Assembly (NCBI GenBank): GCA_029227035.1
Contig: JAQXZD010000089.1
Location: forward strand, 1 to 52,643
Direction: 5' to 3'
DNA: 52,643 nucleotides
DNA from: Lachnospiraceae bacterium
GTDB lineage: Bacteria > Bacillota > Clostridia > Lachnospirales > Lachnospiraceae
The notes under the pieces are model-generated. The model was not told the origin of the DNA. It worked only from the letters and a program-made list of their open reading frames with translations, and did no database searches. Below, in pieces: positions 16,836 to 26,396 of this stretch. The translations under genes and the position numbers were made by a program. How positions within the stretch are numbered: the stretch's first letter is position 1; every line of letters starts with the position of its first letter.

Positions 16836-19028
16836 TTATACTTCTGCGATTAAATGATATAATCTGCTCTGTGCATCCCCCCAGAGGCTCTCAACCATGA
16901 GTCCTGCATTCATAAGGGCATCTCCGCCAAAGGTTCCGTCCGTTCCTTCGATTCGATAATTCCAATCCGGATTCAATCCCTGAAGCCGTACACAACGGCT
17001 GTGGAAATTCGGCCGTCCAATCACCTGAACAAATGTAACCAATGCTTCTTTCCTGTCCTTCGATGTCACCATGTAACAGTCAAACTCATGATTTTCCCTG
17101 TAAGAAGCGATCCGGTAATAATCCCCTTCGCGGACAAGATCACTGTACTTGTGGTACATTTCCACCTGCTTCGGAATCATCTCCTGATCCTCCTGCGGAA
17201 TCTTCGTAATGTCAAGCTCATAACCGAAAGTTCCGGCCAAAGTGACATTTCCTCTGGTTTCAAACGGTGTATTTCTTCCCACGGTATGGTTCGGGCAGAC
17301 AGATATATGTGCGCCGATTGCGGAAAGCGGATACATGAGGGCTGTTCCCTCCTGAATCTTCAGCCGTTCCACGGCATCCGTATCGTCCGAGCACCAGATC
17401 TGCGGGCTGTAATACAGCATTCCCGGATCAAATCTTGCTCCGCCTCCGGAACAGTTCTCCAACAGAAGATCCGGAAACTCCGTAATCAGACGCTCCTGAA
17501 GTTCATACACGCCAAGTACATAGCGGTGATACAGTTCTCCCTGCCGGTCTGCCGGAAGTGCGGCACTTCCGATATCCGTCAGCTGACGGTTCATATCCCA
17601 CTTGACATACTCAATATTCGCGCTGTGCAAAATCTTTGATATTGCGTCATACACATAATCCCGCACTTCTTTTCTACTCAGATCCAATACATACTGGTTG
17701 CGTGAAAGTACCGGAGTACGTCCTGGTATTGCAATTGCCCAGTCAGGATGTGCCCGGTAAAGTTCCGAATCCGGCGAAATCATCTCCGGTTCCATCCAGA
17801 TACCAAACTTCAGGCCAAGCTTATTCACCTCATCCACCAGATGCTTCAAGCCTCCGGTAATCTTCTTTTCATTGACAAACCAGTCTCCGAGGCTTGTGGC
17901 ATCATCATTGCGGTGTCCGAACCAGCCGTCATCCATGACAAGCATCTCAATTCCAAGCTCCGAAGCCCTCTTTGCGATAGCAAGAAGCTTCTCCGTATCA
18001 AAGTCAAAATACGTTGCCTCCCAGTTGTTGATCAGAATCGGGCGCTTGCAGTGTGTATACTTACTGCGAATCATATGTTCCCGGTAAAAATCATGCAGAT
18101 GTCTGGTCATAGTGCCAAGCCCCTGCGCCGAATAAGTCAGCACCACTTCCGGCGCTGTAAATGCTTCATCTTTTCCAAGCTTCCAGCAGAAATCCTCATC
18201 ATTGATTCCCATGATGGCACGAATGGACTCAAACTGTGTCTTTTCAATCTGCGCATGGAAATTGCCGGAATATACAAAATGCATTGCATATACCTCACCC
18301 TGCGTCTGCGTTGTCTCCGGGCTCATCCATGCGATAAACGGATGCTCCTGATGGGATGACTCACCCTTCACGGAATCCACGCTCTGCTTTCCAAAGCCGA
18401 TTTTTCTGCGCTCAATCTGGCGTTCTCTTGCCCACGAGCCATGCAGAGTCAAAAGCTCATAATCTCTTGCATCCATGTCAATACATGCGGAATATACTCT
18501 TGTCAGATAAATATCCTCTGTATTCCGGTTTACAATCCGGACGCTTCTGGTAATGATATCTTCTTTTTCAAATACAGTATACAAAAGCTCTGCTTCCAGC
18601 TTAAGCTCCGGATCTTCGCAGGTAAGAATCAACGTCTGGCAGGCTTCCTCTCCCGGAAAGGATGCCGGCAGGCCTTCCAGCTTCGGCTTTCCGTCGATAA
18701 TCTGATGGGATTTGTAATGGAGTCCCACAGCAGAATGTCCGCCCTTTGTACGCACCTTCAGGCAGCCTTCTTTGTAGTCTCACTCACCGTGTCCCGGATA
18801 CTCCGTCGGAAATGTGTCCATAAAAGAGCAACGTTCCCTGTTATTCACCGAAGGAGTCAACGGATTCTCCGATGTTCGGAGCAGATATGTAACATCCTGT
18901 CTGCGAATTTTTGTTCCGTAATAAATATGTCCGACAAACTGTTCTTCATCAACGATTCCAATTATGTAACTGGTATTCGCACTGTCCAGTTGAAACGCTC
19001 TGTTCTTCTCATCGTATGTGATTGCCAT
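16836..19028 (-). pseudogene. GH36 alpha-galactosidase, interrupted by an in-frame TGA
   Basis: Without the stop this would be a normal GH36 enzyme of about 730 residues that removes alpha-1,6-galactose from galactomannooligosaccharides. Codon 83 (18780-18782) is TGA. The protein reads in the same frame on both sides: FPTEYPGHGE, stop, DYKEGCLKV. Relatives have Gly there (GxGxGDFR/K), so a single GGA to TGA change explains it. Everything else is intact, including the nucleophile block KWDMNRQL and the acid/base block WCSDDTDAVERL. A GTG at 18755 with a weak AGAAGG site could restart translation but would lose the N-terminal sandwich. Read-through or sequencing error remain possible. Confidence 0.9.
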
Positions 19029-19033
19029 GTCCG

Positions 19034-19774
19034 TTATTCTCCTTCATTCTCTCCTAATATTTCCAACACAAAATTTGTTGCAAGTTCACCATGCTCCGCA
19101 TTATCCTGAATGCCGACAACCGCTCCGTCCTCATACCACCCGGATTTTTGAAGCCACTCATTATCTGCCGGAATCCGTATTCCGACCGGATAGGTTTTTC
19201 CGCTTTCCACGCCCTTGATATAGACCAGATCATCCTCATATTTATCCAAGATGTCCGCCGGAAGATAGTTATTCAGATCTGCCAGATATTCAAATTCACC
19301 GATACTGTAAAGAACATCTTCATTGGCAAAAAACACATCCACCGAACCGGTCATCAGGCGCGATACTATCATCTGCAAATTCGTCTGGCTTGCGGAATCC
19401 TCCGCATCCATCGACACGCCAAGACCCACATTGACACTGACTTCTTCGTGCTTCCAGTCAAAATTCTGACTGTCCAGAAAATCTTTATAAAACTCTTCAC
19501 TGTCTGCCGGGCAGTCCACTTCTCCGGTATTTACCGCCATAACATTGAATCCAATGTCCTTGGAAAACAGAAAATGTACCACCAGAAATATTGCTGCTGC
19601 TACCAGCGCAACGGTAACCAGTATACTGATGCCATAATATTCGGCGATAAATGCCGCTTTTTCCTTTGCATTCATCGCCTTAAGCTTTTCCCGGGTTGAA
19701 CGCGAATCCGCCGGTTGATATATCTCGGAATCCTCCGGCAGTTTCGCAAAATCAGGTCTGATATTACCTTCCAT
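19034..19774 (-). CDS. Single-pass membrane protein of unknown function in the mannan locus
   Basis: 246 residues. Residues 1-47 are cytoplasmic and charged, about 48-70 form one membrane segment (ISILVTVALVAAAIFLVV), and the rest is extracytoplasmic. The outer part (about 75-246) has an alternating pattern with SRLMTGSVDVFFANEDVLYSIGEFEYL, reminiscent of a small solute-binding-protein-like fold, but no family is certain. It lies 5 bases upstream of the GH36 start and 16 bases after the mutase, so it is cotranscribed. No lipobox is present. I do not recognise a specific function. Confidence 0.75.
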   Translation of the reverse strand: MEGNIRPDFAKLPEDSEIYQPADSRSTREKLKAMNAKEKAAFIAEYYGISILVTVALVAAAIFLVVHFLFSKDIGFNVMAVNTGEVDCPADSEEFYKDFLDSQNFDWKHEEVSVNVGLGVSMDAEDSASQTNLQMIVSRLMTGSVDVFFANEDVLYSIGEFEYLADLNNYLPADILDKYEDDLVYIKGVESGKTYPVGIRIPADNEWLQKSGWYEDGAVVGIQDNAEHGELATNFVLEILGENEGE

Positions 19775-19790
19775 ACTTATCTTCCTTGCA

Positions 19791-21518
19791 TTACTGTTCT
19801 ACATATGCCATCATTGCTTCTTTTAATGCATCCAGCTTCTCCGCGGAATTCTCCAGTGAATTTCCCACTACGCCAAAGTAGAACTTAATCTTCGGCTCTG
19901 TTCCGGACGGACGTACACAGCACCATGCTCCATCGGAAAGCTCATAATACAGAACATTGCTGCTCGGAAGACCTGTCTTCTCAGTCTTTCCTGTGGCAAT
20001 CTCCGTGCGGACATCCTTCTGATAATCGCGAAGAGCAATCACATCATAGGCACCGATTGTCTTTGGCGGATTCTCGCGCATCTTTGTCATCATGGCCTGA
20101 ATCTGCTCAGCTCCGTCAATTCCCTTAAGTGTCATGGTCTCAAGACCTTCTTTATAGAAACCGTACTTTTCGTACAAATCCACCATGGCATCCCAAAGAG
20201 TAATACCCTTCTGCTTGCACCAGGAAGCAACCTCGCACAGCATCATAACCGCTACGCAGGCATCCTTATCTCTTGCATAAGTTCCTGTCAGGCATCCATA
20301 ACTTTCCTCCAGACCGAATACATATTCATATGTATGCTGCTGCTCGAAAAGCTTAATCTGCTCACCGATAAACTTAAATCCGGTCAGCACCTCAATCAGC
20401 TTCACGTCGTATGCCTTTGCAATCACCTTTGCCATGTCCGTGGTAACAATTGTCTCAACCAATGCACCGTTCTCCGGCAATGTTCCTGTCGCCTTGCGCT
20501 CCCGCAAAATATATTCGGCAATCAGCATACCGGACATATTTCCGGTAAAGCTTACATATTCACCGGTCTTGGTATCCTTTGCATATACACCGAGACGGTC
20601 AGCATCCGGATCCGTTGCAAGCACAATATCCGCATCCACCTTCTTTGCCAATGCCAATGCGAGCTCAAACGCCTTCGGTGACTCCGGGTTCGGGTAAGAA
20701 ACGGTCGGGAAAGTACCGTCCGGCTTCTCCTGCTCCGGAACCACATATACATTCTCAAAGCCCAGTTCCTTTAACACCCGGCGAACCGGAAGATTACCTG
20801 TTCCGTGAAGCGGAGTGTAAACAATCTTAATATCCTTGGCAACTGCCTTGATAATCTCCGGATGAATGGACTGCTTCTTAAGCTGCTCCATATACTTGTC
20901 ATCGATTTCAGAGCCAATTACCTGATACAGGCCTGCTGCCTGTGCTTCCTTTTTATCCATGGTCTTAACCTGGTCGAAGGATGTCACCTTGGCAACCTCT
21001 GCCAGAATGTTCTTGTCATGAGGCGGTGTAATCTGTGCGCCGTCCTCCCAATATACCTTGTAACCATTATACTCTCTCGGGTTATGGCTTGCCGTAATAA
21101 CGATACCTGCGATACAGGACAGTTCCCTTACGGAAAAAGATAATTCCGGTGTCGGGCGAAGACTCTCAAACACATATGCCTTGATTCCGTTCGCATTCAG
21201 GCAAAGAGCTGCTTCATCCGCAAACTCCGGTGACATGATACGGGAATCATATGCAATTGCCACTCCCTTCTCCTGTCCGTTCTGGGAGATAATGTAATTG
21301 GCAAGTCCCTGTGTTGCCTGACGAACTGTATAAATATTCATGCGGTTGGTTCCTGCTCCGATCACACCGCGGAGTCCACCGGTTCCAAACTCAAGCTGAC
21401 GGTAGAAACGATCCTCAATCTCTGCGTCATTGCCTTCCAATGCCTTAAGCTCAGCTTTTGTCTTCTCATCAAAATAACTGTCTGTGCACCATTTCTGGTA
21501 CTCGTCTTTGTAATTCAT
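19791..21518 (-). CDS. Alpha-phosphohexomutase (phosphoglucomutase/phosphomannomutase)
   Basis: 575 residues from the ATG at 21518, which follows AAAGGAG; the longer frame reaching 21548 lacks a site. The active-site phosphoserine loop is GIVITASHNPREYNG, the metal loop is DPDADRLG, the sugar-specificity loop is GLEESYGCL, and the phosphate-binding loop is RPSGTEPKIKFY. It would convert mannose-1-phosphate from the GH130 enzymes to mannose-6-phosphate, and also handle glucose-1-phosphate. It heads the group mutase-TM protein-GH36-LacI. Specificity cannot be read from sequence; the locus suggests phosphomannomutase use. Confidence 0.94.
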   Translation of the reverse strand: MNYKDEYQKWCTDSYFDEKTKAELKALEGNDAEIEDRFYRQLEFGTGGLRGVIGAGTNRMNIYTVRQATQGLANYIISQNGQEKGVAIAYDSRIMSPEFADEAALCLNANGIKAYVFESLRPTPELSFSVRELSCIAGIVITASHNPREYNGYKVYWEDGAQITPPHDKNILAEVAKVTSFDQVKTMDKKEAQAAGLYQVIGSEIDDKYMEQLKKQSIHPEIIKAVAKDIKIVYTPLHGTGNLPVRRVLKELGFENVYVVPEQEKPDGTFPTVSYPNPESPKAFELALALAKKVDADIVLATDPDADRLGVYAKDTKTGEYVSFTGNMSGMLIAEYILRERKATGTLPENGALVETIVTTDMAKVIAKAYDVKLIEVLTGFKFIGEQIKLFEQQHTYEYVFGLEESYGCLTGTYARDKDACVAVMMLCEVASWCKQKGITLWDAMVDLYEKYGFYKEGLETMTLKGIDGAEQIQAMMTKMRENPPKTIGAYDVIALRDYQKDVRTEIATGKTEKTGLPSSNVLYYELSDGAWCCVRPSGTEPKIKFYFGVVGNSLENSAEKLDALKEAMMAYVEQ

Positions 21519-21571
21519 ATTCTGCTCCTTTTCACGATTTTTTCTCACTCACTACGTTTTTAACTGTTTAT

Positions 21572-21601
21572 AGTATACCATTAAATAATTTAGGTTGTAC
21601 A
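21572..21601 (-). promoter_or_regulatory. Putative promoter of the mutase-GH36-LacI group
   Basis: On the minus strand TGTACA (21596-21601, weak -35) and TATACT (21572-21577, good -10) are 18 bases apart and about 50 bases before the mutase start. The 160-base gap between this gene and the one ending at 21678 also holds CGCA-T7-TGCG near 21660-21675, a possible weak terminator of that upstream gene. Confidence 0.45.
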
Positions 21602-21677
21602 GTGTTTTTTAAGTTGTTTCACACAAATTTAACTATTTTTTAAACTTATTCATAACTGCCGCAAAAAAATGCGCCAA

Positions 21678-22550
21678 TTATACGCTCACGGTAAATCCGG
21701 CCTGCCATACAGCTCCCGGAGCCAGCAGATTTCCCCACTCGCGCTCCTTCAACTCCCCTGCAAATCCGACCTTGTCGCACCTTCCGTACCATGGCTCGAT
21801 ACAGATGAAAGGCGCCTGTTTTCCGGTCGGGGACCAGATCCCAAATAAAGGTGCATCCATGGTAACCGTCAGGTAAGCCCGGCCGGTTTCATCACACAAC
21901 GCCGCGCTATGAATTCCCTGTCCTTCGATAATCAGTGCATCCTTATCAAACAGTTCCTCCGTAACCGGAAGATATCCATCCGACAATTCATAAGTGTCCT
22001 TCACTTCCGATGCCAGTCCATCCTCCAGTCTGGTACTGATAAGGGCTTTTTGCGTATCAAATTTGAGCTTATAATCCGTCTGCTTTTTTCCCTCTGCAAT
22101 CGGGCAGTTAAACGCCGGATGCCCTCCTATGGAAAACGGCAGCTCTTCATCCGAAGGATTTTCCACCTGCCAGATTACCTCTACACTGCTCTTTTCAATT
22201 CTGTATCCGATTTTCAGTACAAACTCATATGGATACTTCTTCAGGGTCTCTTCGGATGCTTTCAACACAAACCACATTTCCTTGTCTGTGTGTACATCCG
22301 GCTCAAACTCCATATCCCTGGCAAATCCATGCTGCCCCATCGTGTAGGTCTGTCCCTTCGTGCGAAATTCTTTCTGATTCACACTTCCGACAAACGGGAA
22401 CAGCACAGGTGCTGTTCTTCCCCAGTACTGCGGATCCGCTTTCCACATATACTCTGTACCGGTATCTTTGCGAACCAGGGATTTCAATTCCGCGCCATGT
22501 GTATTCACAACAATCGCAATCTCGTCATTTTCCAGCATACACTCTGCCAT
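21678..22550 (-). CDS. Aldose 1-epimerase family protein (LacX-like)
   Basis: 290 residues, a galactose-mutarotase-like beta-sandwich. Family blocks include YMWKADPQYWGRTAPVLFPFVG, GQHGFARDMEF (His) and SIGGHPAFNCPI (second His), with the Glu-containing block FICIEPWYGRCDKVG near the end. It probably acts on the anomeric carbon of sugars or sugar phosphates in the cytoplasm, but the LacX-like subgroup is poorly characterised. It is upstream of the mannan locus on the same strand, separated by 160 bases that contain a separate promoter. It may serve sugar metabolism generally. Confidence 0.9.
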   Translation of the reverse strand: MAECMLENDEIAIVVNTHGAELKSLVRKDTGTEYMWKADPQYWGRTAPVLFPFVGSVNQKEFRTKGQTYTMGQHGFARDMEFEPDVHTDKEMWFVLKASEETLKKYPYEFVLKIGYRIEKSSVEVIWQVENPSDEELPFSIGGHPAFNCPIAEGKKQTDYKLKFDTQKALISTRLEDGLASEVKDTYELSDGYLPVTEELFDKDALIIEGQGIHSAALCDETGRAYLTVTMDAPLFGIWSPTGKQAPFICIEPWYGRCDKVGFAGELKEREWGNLLAPGAVWQAGFTVSV

Positions 22551-22587
22551 TTTTCCTATCCCTCCTTCTTATTTTATTCTGTTGTGA

Positions 22588-23475
22588 TCAGTTTTCTCTT
22601 TTTGTGCCCCAGAAAAACAGCGCAATCGTTCCCGGTCCCGTATGGCTTCCAATGGTTGCTCCGATTGGATAGATTTCCACTTTTCCGTTCAGCTTCGGGA
22701 ACATGCTCTCCACGAGCTCTGCCACCTGTCTGGCGTCCTCCATGCATTCGGACTGACAGATATAGCATTTTCCGGAATAATCCATTCCGTTCTCCGCATT
22801 CTCTGCCATCTTCTCCACAATTCGCTTAATGACTTTCTTTTTCGTGCGGATTTTTTCAAGTGGAATCAGTTTTCCCTCGTAATCCATATTTAAAAGTGGA
22901 CAGATATTCAGTACGTTTCCGACAAATCCGCTTGCCTTGGAGATTCTTCCTCCCCGCACATAGAAAGTCAGATCCGTGGAGAAAAACCAGTGATGCATGC
23001 GCAGTCTGTTCTCCTGTGCCCAGTCGCGAAGCTGATCAATTTCCATTCCGGCATCCTTCATATCTGCCAGAGTTTCCATAAAAAGTCCGTATCCGCTGGA
23101 TGCCGCCAGAGAGTCTATTACATAAATCTTGCGCTCCGGATATTTCTCCGCAACGGTGTCTCTTGCGATGCAGGCGGAATTGTAAGAACCGGATAATCCG
23201 GTGGAAAGTGTCAGATGCAGGACATCCTTTCCTTCCTTCAACATATTCTCAAAATGCTCCACGTATTCCCCGACGGAAACCTGTGAAGTTCTTGTCTCTT
23301 CTCCCGCCAGCATCCTTTTGTACAGTTCCTCCGGAGGCATGGACTTTCCCATATCGTCCAGATAATCTGTTCCTCCCAGCTCAAAATGAAAGCACACATA
23401 ACGAATGCCCCGTTTCTCAAAATGTTCCTTTGACAAATCTGCCGTGGAACAACAGCTTAAATAATAATCAGACAT
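22588..23475 (-). CDS. DegV family fatty-acid-binding protein
   Basis: 295 residues, typical DegV length. The N-terminal EDD block (STADLSKEHFEKRGIRYVCFHFELGG) and the lipid-head contact regions TRTSQVSVGEYVEHF and LHLTLSTGLSGSYNSA are clear. DegV/FakB proteins bind fatty acids and present them to the FakA kinase in Firmicutes. No FakA gene is nearby. It follows the AlkD gene by 16 bases on the same strand. The exact lipid cannot be deduced. Confidence 0.93.
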   Translation of the reverse strand: MSDYYLSCCSTADLSKEHFEKRGIRYVCFHFELGGTDYLDDMGKSMPPEELYKRMLAGEETRTSQVSVGEYVEHFENMLKEGKDVLHLTLSTGLSGSYNSACIARDTVAEKYPERKIYVIDSLAASSGYGLFMETLADMKDAGMEIDQLRDWAQENRLRMHHWFFSTDLTFYVRGGRISKASGFVGNVLNICPLLNMDYEGKLIPLEKIRTKKKVIKRIVEKMAENAENGMDYSGKCYICQSECMEDARQVAELVESMFPKLNGKVEIYPIGATIGSHTGPGTIALFFWGTKREN

Positions 23476-23491
23476 TTTTCATCTCCTATTC

Positions 23492-24172
23492 TTATTCCTT
23501 TCGTTTTAGCGAACGCAGATATTCCTTTTTCTCCTTCGTAATTCGTCTGCTCTCGATTGCCTTTTGTATCGCCTTGTTGTGAATCCATATATCCAGTTTT
23601 TTCTCCTCGAAATAGGGAATCACCTGCTCATACTGCTTGGCAAGAGCCGTTGCAAAATACCATGCAATCATCATATTAATGTAGTATTCGTCAGAATGCA
23701 CGCCCGCAACCATTCCCGGGTACTCCTCCGTAAAAGCGTCATCCAGATAGTACCGCATCAAAAGCCCGATTCCGTAACGAACCGTATAGGTTTTCCCGGA
23801 ATCCATCCATTCCCGAATCTTGTCCAAAAGCTCCGGCAGATGCTTTCCGAGAACTTTCGGAGACATGCAATCGCAGGTGGCCCAGTTATCTATATAAGGG
23901 AGAAAGCTGTCTAATGCCGCGATGCATCTGTCATAATCCCTGATTCGTTCAATCAGAAAGGCATGCAGGTTATTCTCCTCATAATATCTGTGAGGAAGTT
24001 CCTGCAAAAAGCTCTCCGCCTCCGGCTCTTTTGCGAACTGAACCGCCAGCTTACGAAGCTCCGGCGTCCGAACCCCGATTACCGTCTCCTTCGGTACCGT
24101 CGGTATGAGTTTACTCTGAAATGCCTGATATTCCTTATCCTGAAAGCGAAACAGTTCTCTTTCGATATTCAT
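23492..24172 (-). CDS. DNA alkylation repair protein, AlkD-like
   Basis: 226 residues, all-helical HEAT-like repeats. Diagnostic blocks are GVRTPELRKLA near the N terminus, the helix YYEENNLHAFLIERI, DNWATCDCMSPK (the acidic residue in this region is the catalytic Asp area of AlkD) and TYTVRYGIGLLMRYYLDD. AlkD glycosylases remove bulky or cationic alkylated purines without base flipping. The start codon overlaps the stop of the gene at 24169-24540 (ATGA), so the two are translationally coupled. Confidence 0.9.
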   Translation of the reverse strand: MNIERELFRFQDKEYQAFQSKLIPTVPKETVIGVRTPELRKLAVQFAKEPEAESFLQELPHRYYEENNLHAFLIERIRDYDRCIAALDSFLPYIDNWATCDCMSPKVLGKHLPELLDKIREWMDSGKTYTVRYGIGLLMRYYLDDAFTEEYPGMVAGVHSDEYYINMMIAWYFATALAKQYEQVIPYFEEKKLDIWIHNKAIQKAIESRRITKEKKEYLRSLKRKE

Positions 24173-24540
24173 GATACTGCTTCCTTATCTTCGCTCCCAA
24201 GAACGGAATGATTCAAAACCCCGGTGCTCCTCTCTTCCACTTCGCGCTGTTTCTGTCCGGTTCTCTCCTCAATTTCATCGCGCTGTGCTTCCTGAAGCAC
24301 CTTCTCCGACTTGTCAAACTGTCTCAGAAGCTTATCCCACTCCTGAACAGTATAAGACTGTGCCCCCGTAGCAAAGGACGGCTGTATGTTGCCGCTGTCG
24401 ATCTTCTCCTGCATCTCATCCATCTTTTCCCGGATAAGCTGCATGTAGTCCGCACGACCTGCATCTTCTTTCATCTCGAAAACCTGCGTCGCAAGTCCGG
24501 ATGCTTTATTGCCCTGCGAACCTGTTATTGAAATTCCCAT
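24169..24540 (-). CDS. Hypothetical coiled-coil-like protein
   Basis: About 123 residues from the ATG at 24540 (MGISITGSQGNK). It is strongly charged, with predicted long helices at residues about 25-55 and 75-105 (DKSEKVLQEAQRDEIEERTGQKQ), and no membrane segment. I do not recognise a family of known function. It overlaps the AlkD start by 4 bases. A palindrome AAGTGGT-ATGA-ACCACTT (24571-24588) lies just upstream, between its start and the ABC-F remnant, and could be an operator. Confidence 0.6.
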   Translation of the reverse strand: MGISITGSQGNKASGLATQVFEMKEDAGRADYMQLIREKMDEMQEKIDSGNIQPSFATGAQSYTVQEWDKLLRQFDKSEKVLQEAQRDEIEERTGQKQREVEERSTGVLNHSVLGSEDKEAVS

Positions 24541-24615
24541 ACCTGCCCCTCTCTTTCTCCATGATTTCATAAGTGGTATGAACCACTTTTACGATACCAT
24601 TTTTCCACTGTACAT

Positions 24616-26151
24616 TCAACCCAAAACATCCATTTCCACTACCCTTGTGGCTATTTTCTCGCGGAACTGCACATCATGTTCAACCAACAGCATGGTCGGC
24701 TGAAATTGCTGAATGAGTTCTTCAATCTGCATTCTGGAAAAGACATCGATATAATTGAGCGGTTCATCCCAGATATACAGATGGGCAGGTGTCATAAGAC
24801 TGGCTGCAATCAGCACCTTCTTTTTTTACCCTTCCGAAAAATCTTCCAGGTTCTTTGTAAACTGGCTTCTTTCCATATCCAGCTTTCTGAGCAATGTAAA
24901 AAACAGGCTCTCCTCAAGCTTTCTATCTTCGCAGAACTCCCGGACACTTCCGCGTAAAAAGCCGGTATCCTGATTTACATAGGAAATAATCAGATTCTGC
25001 GGAACCTGTACTTCCCCTTCCTCCACAACAACGGCCCCCTGCTGCATCTGTATCTGCGACAGGATGGTGCGAATCAGTGTTGATTTGCCGCAGCCGTTCT
25101 CCCCATGCAAAAATACACGCTCTCCCTGCATAAGTTCGAAATTAAAATGTTCCAGCACTCTCTGCTGCCGGTCCGCATAACACACACTGACATCCCGCAT
25201 CAAAATCAATCTGTCTTTATGATAAGAGAGTGGATTTAATCTGAGGCTGTCCGGATTCTCTATGTCCGTAAGCAGCCCTTCCTTCTGTGCAATCTCCCGT
25301 TCCATCCGTCTCTCATACTGGGTTACGCGGCTCTGCATCTTTTTCGTCTTACTGCCAATGTACGATCTTGTCCCGATAAACCGATCCGGCTCCTTAACCG
25401 GGTCGAATCCAATCTTGGTACTCTCGTTCTTATCTGCCCATCTGCGACTCCGCTGCGCCGTTCTCTTCAAGGAAGCAATCTCCCGCAGATGCTTCTCATT
25501 CTCCGATACCGCAAAGGCATCCTTTCTCTTCTTGTTCTCCCACCAGGAAGAAAAATTACCGCTCTGCACCTCGATGGACTTGCGGTTCAATACCAGCACA
25601 TGATCCACACAGTTATCCAGCAAATCCCTGTCATGCGATACCAGAATATATCCCTTTTTCCCCTGAAGATACTGCTTGACATTCTCCCTCGACTGCCGGT
25701 CCAGATGATTGGTCGGTTCATCAATCAGCAAAAAATCATTCTCCCCGGAAAAAAGTACCGCAAGAAGCACCTTGGTCTGCTGCCCGTTACTCAGGGTATC
25801 AAAAGGGCGATACAGAATTTCCGCATCCTCCTTCATTTTTTCCAGCTCACAGATTACCCTCCACTGCTCGCAGCCCGTTTTCAATTCTTCTATAAATTCC
25901 GCCGCGCACTGCTTTCTCTGCGCCTCTGTAATCCGATACGGAAAGTAGTCAAACACCGTTGATGTTGTGATACTTCCGCTGTAAGGATACTCTCCCAGCA
26001 AAAGCTTTAGAAATGTGGTCTTTCCCTTTCCGTTTCTTCCCAAAAATCCAAGCTTCCAATTGGTATCCACCGAAAATGAGACATTCTCAAAAATGTCATC
26101 ACTGCTTCCCTCGTAGCCAAACGTAAGATTCGTTACATGTATTTGTGCCAT
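24616..26151 (-). pseudogene. Lsa-type ABC-F ribosome-protection protein, interrupted by an in-frame TAA
   Basis: Intact it would be about 511 residues, the size of Lsa/Vga-like ABC-F proteins that displace lincosamides, streptogramins A and pleuromutilins from the ribosome. Visible parts are Walker A1 GRNGKGKTTF, signature 1 LSNGQQTKVLLAV, Walker B1 FLLIDEPTNHLD, Walker A2 GENGCGKSTL and Walker B2 IWDEPLNYIDV. At 24826-24828 the second signature reads FSEG, TAA, KKKVLIAASL in one frame; relatives have Gln here, so CAA to TAA explains it. The last about 70 residues, including Walker B2, are cut off. The start at 26151 follows GGAGGG. The leader upstream looks intact. Confidence 0.88.
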
Positions 26152-26251
26152 ATGCATCCCTCCGCTCTTTCAAGTTCTCCGTCCATATTGCCACAGGTTT
26201 TCCATTCCCGGCGGTTCCTCATACACTACAAATCTTATAATTTTAGACACG

Positions 26252-26380
26252 AAAAAAAGAGGATATGAGAACCATAACCCACTTTCGGCAACATGAACAT
26301 CCACAGCAGCATAAATGCTGCCGCAACCATCAATCTCATGTTATCAAAAGCAGATTATCTTCTCATCTTTTCACCTCTTT
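26252..26380 (-). promoter_or_regulatory. Ribosome-mediated transcription attenuator of the ABC-F gene
   Basis: Read leftward, the leader's ribosome site AAAGAGG (26374-26380) and start ATGAGA (26361-26366) can pair with TCTCAT (26265-26270) and CCTCTTT (26256-26262), which runs into seven T at 26252-26258: a terminator that also hides the leader. A second ATGAGA copy (26334-26339) can compete for TCTCAT, and an internal hairpin GCAGCAT-TT-ATGCTGC lies at 26306-26321. A ribosome stalled on the leader would block the terminator's 5' arm and allow read-through. Confidence 0.75.
26355..26366 (-). CDS. Three-codon leader peptide MRR
   Basis: ATG AGA AGA TAA with a strong AGAGGTG site seven bases upstream, about 30 bases downstream of a promoter. 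It sits inside the attenuator of the ABC-F gene. Very short leader frames upstream of antibiotic-resistance ABC-F genes are known sensors of stalled ribosomes in Firmicutes; the role here is inferred from position and pairing. Confidence 0.7.
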   Translation of the reverse strand: MRR

Positions 26381-26396
26381 CTCATAAACTGATGCA

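Noticed and set aside
18780-18782. TGA in GH36 read as selenocysteine or as a reassigned codon.
   Set aside because: No SECIS-like hairpin was noticed directly after it, GH36 has no selenocysteine here, and TGA ends many other genes in the window.
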